DNA from: Acidobacteriota bacterium
GTDB taxonomy: Bacteria; Acidobacteriota; Blastocatellia; RBC074
Assembly: GCA_017991275.1 (NCBI GenBank)
Contig: JAGNMH010000069.1
Span: forward strand, 1 to 12,752
Direction: 5' to 3'
Length of the DNA stretch: 12,752 bases
Below the pieces are notes generated by a model that was not told the DNA's origin, did not search any database, and worked only from the letters and a program-made list of their open reading frames with translations. The translations under genes were made by a program, and so were the position numbers. This document shows, piece after piece, positions 7,187-12,752 of the stretch; the stretch's first letter is position 1, and every line of letters starts with the position of its first letter.

Positions 7187-8386
7187 ATGTTTAGAAATCT
7201 GACCAAACTCTTTTTGGCCTGTTTGCTGCTGAGCCTGACGCTGGCTCCACCAGGCCGCGTTGTCGCCCAGCAAAAACCCGTTGCGCCGTTAAAGGTGAAC
7301 GACGTTTCTGATCTGGCCAGACGCATTCAAATCCGTTTTCTTGAACTGCGTAAGGAGTCCGAATTTCCCGGTGTGAACATAGGCATAGTTTGGGGCAAAG
7401 ACCGTGCGATGAGCGTTTCAGTTGGCTTTTCGGATTTGGAAAACGAAAAGGCATTGAAACCTACTGATCGAATGCTGGCTGGCAGCATCGGCAAAACATA
7501 CGTTTCCGCCGTCACCCTGCAACTGGTCGAAGAAGGCAAATTGGATTTGGACGAGAAGATCGAAAAATGGTTGGGCAAAGAGCCGTGGTTTGCCCAACTG
7601 CCGAATGCCAAAGACATAACTTTGCGAATGCTGATGAATCACACCAGCGGCATCCCTGAACACGTGCAGGACAAAGCTTTTGCCAAAGCATTGCTGGATC
7701 AGCCGGACAAAGCCTGGAAGCCGGAAGAGTTGGTTGCGTATATCCTTGACCGTCAGCCGCTCTTTGAAGCCGGAAAAGGATGGTCGTACGCCGACACAAA
7801 TTACATTCTGGTTGGAATGATTTTCGAGCGAGTTTCCGGCGCAACGGTTTACGGCGAAGTGCAGCGGCGAATTCTGGACAAGCTGAAGTTGAAAGAAACT
7901 CTGCCGTCGGACAGCCGAACGATTGCAGGTTTGATTCCCGGCTATTCGCAAGTCGGCAGCCCGTTTGGCTTTGAAGGCCGGACAATCATCGAAGGCAAAT
8001 TCATCGTCAATCCGCAGATGGAATGGTGCGGCGGAGGTTTCGCTTCAACGGCTCAGGATTTGGCGCGTTGGGCGAAGTTCCTGTACGAAGGCAAAGTGCT
8101 TGACCGCCCCAGCCTGAAAGACTTGCTTGATGCCGTGCCAGCTAAAACAGGTCGCGGCGACAAATACGGCCTGGGTGTCCAGGTACGCGAAAGTCCGTGG
8201 GGAATCAGTTACGGCCACGGAGGATGGTTTCCAGGTTATTTGTCAGAGGTGGAATACTTCCCAGAACATCAGGCTGCCATCGCGGTTCAATTCAACACCG
8301 ATGACATTCGCAACAAGTTGAAGCGAAGACCACGCGCTTTTATCGCCGAAGTTGCATCGCTGGTTTTTGGTGCAGCAAAACCGTGA
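7187..8386 (+). CDS. Secreted serine hydrolase of the class C beta-lactamase/esterase family
   Basis: The 399-residue precursor has a signal peptide at 1-28 (hydrophobic LFLACLLLSLTLAP, cleavage near VVAQ). The catalytic serine is in S100-I-G-K103 (SxxK). The second motif is Y201-A-D203 within SYADTNYILVG. The third, replacing KTG, is H344-G-G346 in SYGHGGWFPGY. NHTSGIPEH (151-159) is also typical of the family. These proteins include esterases, D-amino-acid peptidases and lactamases. With YAD and HGG in place of the YxN and KTG of true AmpC enzymes, antibiotic hydrolysis should not be assumed. The ATG at 7187 directly follows GGAGAGACG, whose GGAGA overlaps the end of the preceding stop context. 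It is the second gene of the pair with the SnoaL-like protein and is convergent with mtnC. Confidence 0.88.
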   Translation: MFRNLTKLFLACLLLSLTLAPPGRVVAQQKPVAPLKVNDVSDLARRIQIRFLELRKESEFPGVNIGIVWGKDRAMSVSVGFSDLENEKALKPTDRMLAGSIGKTYVSAVTLQLVEEGKLDLDEKIEKWLGKEPWFAQLPNAKDITLRMLMNHTSGIPEHVQDKAFAKALLDQPDKAWKPEELVAYILDRQPLFEAGKGWSYADTNYILVGMIFERVSGATVYGEVQRRILDKLKLKETLPSDSRTIAGLIPGYSQVGSPFGFEGRTIIEGKFIVNPQMEWCGGGFASTAQDLARWAKFLYEGKVLDRPSLKDLLDAVPAKTGRGDKYGLGVQVRESPWGISYGHGGWFPGYLSEVEYFPEHQAAIAVQFNTDDIRNKLKRRPRAFIAEVASLVFGAAKP

Positions 8387-8397
8387 AAGAAGAAATA

Positions 8398-8488
8398 GAC
8401 AGGATTCACGAGATTGAACAGGATTGGCATCAGTTCGGTTCATTTAACTATTCTTGAGTCTTTATCCCGTTGAATCCTGTAAATCCTG
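8398..8488. repeat. ACAGGATT short repeats in inverted arrangement between convergent genes
   Basis: ACAGGATT occurs at 8399-8406 and 8418-8425. Its reverse complement AATCCTGT occurs at 8473-8480, with a near copy, AATCCTGC, starting at 8482. The arms could pair across a loop of 47 bases. The unit sits in the 149-base gap between the stops of the serine hydrolase and mtnC. Similar AATCCTGT-type multimers are, from memory, scattered in several bacterial genomes; copy number here cannot be judged. It might serve as a two-way transcript end. Confidence 0.55.
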
Positions 8489-8535
8489 CTTAAAGACTTC
8501 TCCAATCTTCGTCTGATTTCGTGGGAGAAATTCTC

Positions 8536-9249
8536 TTACAGTTCGCCGAAGTTGGTAATTGAATGAAAAGCGTTGGCAGGTTGAGGATGGTTGCCCGGAC
8601 GCAGCGACAAGGCGCAGTGCATTCCGGCTGCCGAAGCTGCGTTGAGTTCAGCTACTAAGTCGGAGACAAACAGGATGGTTTCGGGCGGTTGCTGAATGCT
8701 CGCTGTGATGCGACAGTAACTTTCGGCTTCGGTTTTGGCTCCGATGGTGGTGTCGAAATATCCACTGAGCAGTGGCGTCAAATCGCCTGCGACCGTATGG
8801 CCGAACAGCAGTTTTTGAGCCAGCACGCTGCCCGAAGAATAAATGTAAGTCTGCTTTCCTTCCTGGTGCCAACGGTTCAATGCGGCAGGAACGTCTTCGA
8901 AAACCTGACTCAGCAATTCTCCAGATTCGTAACCTTCCTGCCAGATTTTGCCTTGCAGCGATTTCAGCGAAGTTGATTTCCGGTCACGATCCATCAACCA
9001 ATGAATGTAATTCGTCACCGATTCCACGTGGGCCTGAAGCTCAGGCGGATTCAAACCTTGCTGAGAATCCACCGCGTGTTCTTCGCGCAGTTTGGCAAGG
9101 TCGCTTTGAGCATCGTCTGCTGACCAATGCCGGTTCAGGTAATCACCGACGCACCGCCGAGCGAACGGAAATAACACTTGATAGACAAAATCTATTGGCG
9201 TCGTTGTCCCTTCGATGTCGAGCAGGATGTTGCGAATGTTTGGGTTCAT
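8536..9249 (-). CDS. mtnC: MtnC, enolase-phosphatase E1 (methionine salvage)
   Basis: The 237-residue protein is a HAD-family phosphatase. Its N-terminal motif is D11-I-E-G-T-T, the E1-specific variant of DxDxT. YSSGS is HAD motif II, K in GAKTEAESY is motif III, and FVSDLVAELNAA is motif IV. The enzyme enolises 2,3-diketo-5-methylthiopentyl-1-phosphate and then dephosphorylates it to the acireductone, doing the work of MtnW plus MtnX in one protein. The ATG at 9249 overlaps the mtnD stop as ATGA, so translation is coupled. An open extension up to 9396 lies wholly inside mtnD and is rejected as the start. It is the last gene of the minus-strand run and ends facing the convergent hydrolase gene. 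Confidence 0.94.
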   Translation of the reverse strand: MNPNIRNILLDIEGTTTPIDFVYQVLFPFARRCVGDYLNRHWSADDAQSDLAKLREEHAVDSQQGLNPPELQAHVESVTNYIHWLMDRDRKSTSLKSLQGKIWQEGYESGELLSQVFEDVPAALNRWHQEGKQTYIYSSGSVLAQKLLFGHTVAGDLTPLLSGYFDTTIGAKTEAESYCRITASIQQPPETILFVSDLVAELNAASAAGMHCALSLRPGNHPQPANAFHSITNFGEL

Positions 9250-9815
9250 TGGGCGGTGACAGTTTGCGGCGGAATGAAAGACAAGCCGAAACAGATCGGT
9301 TGATAGTTGGCGTCCACTCCACTGGCGGAATAATTCGGCGACCATCCGGCTGGGTCTTTGAACAAACGAATGGCGCGAATGCGCTGGTCTTCGCACAGGT
9401 TGAACCAGTGCAGAGTCCCGCTGGGCACGCGAATCAAATCGCCTGCTACGACTTCGATGGCGCAGACCGGGCCGCTTTGGGGATTGATGTGGAACAGGCC
9501 GCGGCCTTCGATGATGAAGCGAACTTCGTCGTCGTCGTGCGTGTGTTCGCGGTTGAATTTGGCCAGCATCTCGGCCAAACCCGGAGTTTGCGGCTTCACA
9601 TCAATCACGTCGGCGGTGACGTATCCGTCGCTGGCTTTCAGCCGATCAATTTCGGCTGAATAGGCCGCCAGAATTTCTTCAGCAGGCGCGCTGGCCGCAA
9701 CTGCGTGAGCTGGTTCCCACACTTCGTAATCAATGCCAATCGAAGCCAGAAATTGCTTGACCTCTTCCGGCTGGTTGATAGAACGATTTTCGTCAGGGAT
9801 GTTTACTGTTGCCAT
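9246..9815 (-). CDS. mtnD: MtnD, acireductone dioxygenase (ARD)
   Basis: The 189-residue cupin has its metal ligands readable as H91-T-H93-D-D-D-E97 and H136 (GTLHWF), as in known acireductone dioxygenases. The bound metal decides the product in this family: with Fe it makes 4-methylthio-2-oxobutanoate and formate, the salvage route; with Ni it makes methylthiopropionate, CO and formate. The sequence alone does not tell which metal is used. The start is ATG 9815 with TTTTGGAG about 5 bases upstream. The open frame extends to 9944 but would run through the palindromic repeat and into mtnB, so the longer start is rejected. It ends in a 4-base ATGA overlap with mtnC and is separated from mtnB by 91 bases filled almost entirely by the REP-like pair. 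Confidence 0.94.
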   Translation of the reverse strand: MATVNIPDENRSINQPEEVKQFLASIGIDYEVWEPAHAVAASAPAEEILAAYSAEIDRLKASDGYVTADVIDVKPQTPGLAEMLAKFNREHTHDDDEVRFIIEGRGLFHINPQSGPVCAIEVVAGDLIRVPSGTLHWFNLCEDQRIRAIRLFKDPAGWSPNYSASGVDANYQPICFGLSFIPPQTVTAQ

Positions 9816-9828
9816 GTTTTCTCCAAAA

Positions 9829-9910
9829 GTAGGGCAAGCTGCCGAGCTTGCCCGGTTTTCTTGAATGACGTCTTTCGAGTAAGCAGAGCAGGCTAGACAG
9901 CTTGCTCTAC
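9829..9910. repeat. REP/BIME-like inverted pair of GTAG-headed palindromes between mtnB and mtnD
   Basis: On the plus strand GTAG (9829-9832) leads into a perfect 9-base stem, GGGCAAGCT (9832-9840) with AGCTTGCCC (9845-9853), around a 4-base loop. At the other end AGAGCA (9885-9890) pairs with TGCTCT (9903-9908), with GCT/AGC inside and one mismatch, and CTAC closes at 9907-9910. So both units begin with GTAG and point outward from each other's interior. This is the layout of REP doublets linked to RAYT (TnpA-REP) transposases. The 31-base spacer between them shows nothing recognisable. Confidence 0.75.
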
Positions 9911-10542
9911 ATTTGCGCCAATCGAGTTCGCCCGGTGACTTCAAGCAAGAATTCCAGAATCTCTACGTGACGTTTTGCTTCCTGAATGCTGGCTCCCCAA
10001 GTGTAAAGCCCGTGTCCGCGAAGCAGGAAGCCATGAAGAGCCGGTTGTTCGCTCAGCAACGTTGAAAGCTGCTTAGCCAGCGCGGTCATGTCTTGCGAGT
10101 TTTCCAGAATCGGCAACCACTCCTGATGTTCGTGAGTGCGGACGCCGGACAAGCCTTTCAACATTTCGTAGCCAGTAATTCGGATTCCGCCTTCACCCGC
10201 AAAAGCATTTGAAAGCAAGGTCGTCCAAACTGAATGAGTATGCAGGACGGATTTGGCTCCGCGCTGACTGACCAGCGCCAGGTGCAAACTGGTTTCGTCT
10301 GAAGGCTTGCCGTTGCCAGCGACAACCTGGCCAGCTTCGTCAATCTGAACGAACTGATCGGCTGTCAGTTGGCCTTTGTCGTTTCCGCTGGCGGTAATCA
10401 GCAATCGCAATGGATCGTGTTCAACCACTGCGCTGAAATTGCCGCTGGTTCCCAGCACCCAACCGCGCTGGTAAAAATTCCTGCCGCATTCAGCCAGCAA
10501 TCGGGCGAAGTCTGAATAGTTTTTTTCGGGTTCCAATATCAT
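9907..10542 (-). CDS. mtnB: MtnB, methylthioribulose-1-phosphate dehydratase
   Basis: The 211-residue protein is of the class II aldolase/adducin family. The phosphate-binding loop is GTSGN (31-35). The zinc ligands are H101-T-H103 and H177 (RGHGLYTWG). ITASGNDKG (49-57) and KPSDETSLH (79-87) are family signatures, and the length is normal for MtnB. It dehydrates 5-methylthioribulose-1-phosphate to the 2,3-diketo compound used by MtnC. Its ATG overlaps the stop of the upstream exported-protein gene as ATGA; the local Shine-Dalgarno is weak, so coupling is likely. The stop codon is a TAG that belongs to the GTAG head of the REP-like repeat, so the repeat may have reset the C-terminus (…TRLAQM). 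No mtnA or mtnK is visible in the window. Confidence 0.93.
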   Translation of the reverse strand: MILEPEKNYSDFARLLAECGRNFYQRGWVLGTSGNFSAVVEHDPLRLLITASGNDKGQLTADQFVQIDEAGQVVAGNGKPSDETSLHLALVSQRGAKSVLHTHSVWTTLLSNAFAGEGGIRITGYEMLKGLSGVRTHEHQEWLPILENSQDMTALAKQLSTLLSEQPALHGFLLRGHGLYTWGASIQEAKRHVEILEFLLEVTGRTRLAQM

Positions 10543-11636
10543 TTATCCGGTGGCAAAAACTTTATGTCACTGTCGAATCTGCGGTAGTTCCTGAACTCGA
10601 TTACATTGCGAGAGTATTGTCGTTCGCGGTCGCTGCCCAGCAAAACTTCGGCGCGAACCGGCAACAGATAAGGCTGATCGGCAATCTTCACAATATCGTA
10701 TTCGACGGAATTTTCAGCCAGGGTGATTGAAAAATTAGCGGGGATGCCTTCGCTGGCCGATTCGATTCTCAAAACGCGCTTGGTTTCGGCATCAATCCAG
10801 ACGGTTCCCTGGTAGGCGGCGGTGATCGTCTGGTGAGTGGTTTTGTCAATGATCTGGTTTGCCGAAAACGCTTTTTTCACCTTGAAGTCGTAAACCACGG
10901 TTTTGCGTTTGTTGAAAGTTTCGGTTCTAACTTCCTTGAACTCAGCTCTGGATTGAGGGTTGAAGGCTGCGGCCAGCAAAGTTCCAAACTCTCCGGTCGA
11001 AGTCGAGCCGCCCAGGTATTCGTATTTCAGGTTTGAAGGTTTGCCGTCCATTTTGGTCAGCAGGTATTTTTCGCCGGTTTTGATGCGATAAGACAATTCG
11101 ATTTCCAGCGTGTCTTCCTTCTTCCAATCTTTGTCGCCGGGTTTCTGGCCATATCGAGTGACGAATTGCGTAGCCATAAAGTCCGGCAGGTTGTCTTCGT
11201 ATTCCAGGGCGTAATATCGAGCTTGTTCCAGAAAAGGTAGCTTGGCAAAAGCTTCGGCGCGGGCTTTTTCTTTGGCTTCTTCCTCTTCGACTGTTGGCAA
11301 CGGCGCGGGAGTTTCTTTGGCAGTTTTCAGGTGAGGTCTTTCGGGTGACGGAGCTTCTTCTTTCTTCGCAGAGTTTCTGATCGCATCCAGCAAAAACGAT
11401 CTGGCTCCGGCTTTCCGAAACTCTTCCAGGATTTCATCTGTGATCGGAAAAGCCACGCCGCGTTGGGAAATTTCTCCGGCCAGGTCTCCCTGTTCGACAC
11501 GACGGTCTGCTTTGGCTTTGAGAAAAGTCAGAATTTCTTCTTTGGTGACAGGCGCGATTTTGTCCTGAATGAATCCGGCAGCCGATATTCCAAAGAGAAA
11601 ACTGAGCAAAATTGCCAACGGGATAATCTTTTTCAT
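10539..11636 (-). CDS. Exported protein with LolA-like C-terminal domain, function unknown
   Basis: From ATG 11636 the protein has 365 residues. Residues 1-20 form a signal peptide (MKKIIPLAILLSFLFGISAA). Residues 30-90 form a small helical domain (VTKEEILTFLKAK, then DEILEEFRKAGARSFLLDAI). Residues 90-130 are a charged, proline-containing, probably disordered linker (EEAPSPERP, VEEEEAKEKA). Residues 135-365 are beta-rich with a pattern (TVWIDAETKRVLRIES, PYLLPVRAEVLL) seen in LolA/LppX-like outer-membrane lipid-binding folds; this is a fold-level guess. The start at 11636 is preferred over the longer frame to 11666 because it begins a clean signal peptide and AAAGG lies about 8 bases upstream. 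It sits 17 bases after the sialidase-like gene stop and overlaps mtnB by 4 bases. Confidence 0.75.
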   Translation of the reverse strand: MKKIIPLAILLSFLFGISAAGFIQDKIAPVTKEEILTFLKAKADRRVEQGDLAGEISQRGVAFPITDEILEEFRKAGARSFLLDAIRNSAKKEEAPSPERPHLKTAKETPAPLPTVEEEEAKEKARAEAFAKLPFLEQARYYALEYEDNLPDFMATQFVTRYGQKPGDKDWKKEDTLEIELSYRIKTGEKYLLTKMDGKPSNLKYEYLGGSTSTGEFGTLLAAAFNPQSRAEFKEVRTETFNKRKTVVYDFKVKKAFSANQIIDKTTHQTITAAYQGTVWIDAETKRVLRIESASEGIPANFSITLAENSVEYDIVKIADQPYLLPVRAEVLLGSDRERQYSRNVIEFRNYRRFDSDIKFLPPDK

Positions 11637-11653
11637 TTCATTTGCCTTTGCGT

Positions 11654-12736
11654 TTATTCCGGCCACTGACCGTCTTTCATTTCTCGCAGGTTAAGCTTTT
11701 GCGGGTCAACGACCACGTGCTTCACTTTCTTGCGATTCCAGGTGTAGGTGATGTGAACCAATCCATCTTTGGTCTGAATGATCGCCGGGTATGAGTACTC
11801 GGCTTCGGGCGGGCCGGGTTCCAACACCAACGCAGCTTTCCAGTTTTTGCCGTCTTCACTGACTGCCACATTCAGCGGAGCGCGGTCACCCCATTTGTTA
11901 GGTTTGACCTTGACGTGATTGTAAACCAGCAGATGCCGGCCATCTTTCAAGGTCACTCCGTCAATGCCCGAGTTCGGGTTTGGCAGAGAAGTAGCAGCCA
12001 ACTTTCCCCAAGTCTTGCCGCTGTCGTCAGACCACGATTCAACAATCACGCCCTGACGGCTGCGCATCAACGCCTGGAGTTTGCCGCCTTTGTGAAAGAG
12101 CACTGTAGGTTGAATCACTCCGAATTCTTTGCCGTCGTTGATCGGCTCGGTTCGAGTCCAGGTTTTGCCTTGATCTGCGGTGCGCTCGAAATGAACTCGC
12201 CAGCCGTTGTCCTCTGTGCTGGACGGGCAGAGCAATTCACCGTTTGCCAGTTCGACAGGTTTATCTTTAATCGGCCCGGCAATTCCTTCGGGCAAACGAA
12301 CTGGCTTGCTCCAGGTCTTCCCGCCGTCTGCTGAAGTCATCAACATTCCCCACCATTTTGCCGGGTCAGGTCCGACTTTATAGAACAACATCAACGGCCC
12401 GGATTTGGGTTGATGCAAAACAGGATTCCACGTCGGGTAACGCTTGGTTGCAGATTCCACTCCGTTGGCGACTTCGACTGGCACACTCCATTTGCCGCTT
12501 TCCAGTCGGGAAACCCAGATGCCGACATCTGGATTCTTTTCCTTTGTTCCGCCAAACCATGCCGTAACCAATGTGTCTTTCGATTCGGCAATCGTCGAAG
12601 CATGACATTCTGGAAACGGAGCCGTTTCGTAAATGAACTCGGATTTGACTATACCCGGCGCATTGCTCTGCGCCAGCGAAGCCACGGTCAAAACGGTAAT
12701 CAGTGCCAGCAAAGACACTTTGTTGAAGATTCGCAT
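11654..12736 (-). CDS. Exported sialidase-like BNR/Asp-box beta-propeller protein
   Basis: The 360-residue protein starts at ATG 12736, with AAGGAA about 7 bases upstream; a TTG one codon earlier is less likely. Residues 1-22 are a signal peptide (VSLLALITVLTVASLAQ). Asp boxes (SxDxGxTW) occur at 135-142 (SADGGKTW), 186-193 (TADQGKTW) and 236-243 (SDDSGKTW), with a shorter copy at 293-299 (SEDGKNW). CHASTIAE (44-51), AWFGGT (59-64), YPTWNPVL (100-107) and PNPNSGIDGVTL (252-263) are features of the BNR-repeat exo-sialidase-like family. Members are six-bladed propellers acting on glycans, but sialic acid as substrate is not established for this branch. It is the first visible gene of the minus-strand run towards mtnB; its promoter is off the right edge. 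Confidence 0.87.
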   Translation of the reverse strand: MRIFNKVSLLALITVLTVASLAQSNAPGIVKSEFIYETAPFPECHASTIAESKDTLVTAWFGGTKEKNPDVGIWVSRLESGKWSVPVEVANGVESATKRYPTWNPVLHQPKSGPLMLFYKVGPDPAKWWGMLMTSADGGKTWSKPVRLPEGIAGPIKDKPVELANGELLCPSSTEDNGWRVHFERTADQGKTWTRTEPINDGKEFGVIQPTVLFHKGGKLQALMRSRQGVIVESWSDDSGKTWGKLAATSLPNPNSGIDGVTLKDGRHLLVYNHVKVKPNKWGDRAPLNVAVSEDGKNWKAALVLEPGPPEAEYSYPAIIQTKDGLVHITYTWNRKKVKHVVVDPQKLNLREMKDGQWPE

Positions 12737-12752
12737 CAAGAAGTTCCTTTCA

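Noticed and set aside
7187..8386. Antibiotic-resistance beta-lactamase
   Set aside because: The YAD and HGG motifs point to the broad esterase/peptidase branch; resistance cannot be claimed from sequence.
9250..9396. Longer N-terminus for mtnC
   Set aside because: It would sit wholly within mtnD and lacks similarity to E1 phosphatases, whereas ATG 9249 gives the family start and an ATGA overlap.
8772..9659. Plus-strand open frame of 295 codons
   Set aside because: It lies antisense across mtnC and mtnD, both of which have intact catalytic motifs. The translation is low in hydrophobic order and shows no domain.
9816..9944. Longer N-terminus for mtnD
   Set aside because: It would translate the palindromic repeats and the end of mtnB; ATG 9815 has a good Shine-Dalgarno.
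1..12752. CRISPR array, tRNA, rRNA or insertion sequence
   Set aside because: No regular spacer-repeat pattern, cloverleaf-like segment or transposase was found on either strand by reading.

Overview
The window is about 12.75 kb of ordinary-density bacterial chromosome. It carries 12 intact protein genes and one gene cut by the left edge. No RNA gene, CRISPR array or transposase is visible. The mix of hopanoid genes (hpnC, hpnJ), many exported proteins of unknown function, LolA-like and SnoaL-like secreted proteins, and a moderate GC content fits an acidobacterial (Blastocatellia-like) chromosome. That assignment is inferred from gene style, not from a marker gene.

Layout. Bases 1-2157 (minus strand) hold a tight four-gene run: an RRM RNA-binding protein, an HNH nuclease, a HIT-family hydrolase or transferase, and an exported protein that runs off the left edge. 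Gaps are only 1, 19 and 24 bases. The first two genes are clearly more AT-rich than their surroundings. Just upstream on the same strand is hpnJ (2211-3662, TTG start), a radical SAM enzyme of side-chain modification in hopanoid lipids, and then a polytopic membrane protein of unknown function (3794-5173). A divergent intergenic region separates this from a plus-strand block: hpnC (5308-6207, hydroxysqualene synthase), a secreted protein with two SnoaL/DUF4440-like repeats, and a secreted serine hydrolase of the beta-lactamase fold. The last two are 8 bases apart.

From 8536 to the right edge everything is on the minus strand. Transcription would run from a sialidase-like BNR/Asp-box protein, through a LolA-like exported protein, to mtnB, mtnD and mtnC. 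Those last three enzymes form a complete lower methionine-salvage branch, from methylthioribulose-1-phosphate to 4-methylthio-2-oxobutanoate. Two junctions in this run are ATGA overlaps. A GTAG-headed pair of inverted palindromes (REP/BIME-like) sits exactly between the mtnB stop codon, which it contributes to, and the mtnD Shine-Dalgarno.

No complete, obviously new system is proven here. The best candidates for novelty are the AT-rich RRM plus HNH gene pair, the REP doublet embedded in the mtn operon, and the odd joining of exported proteins to methionine-salvage genes.
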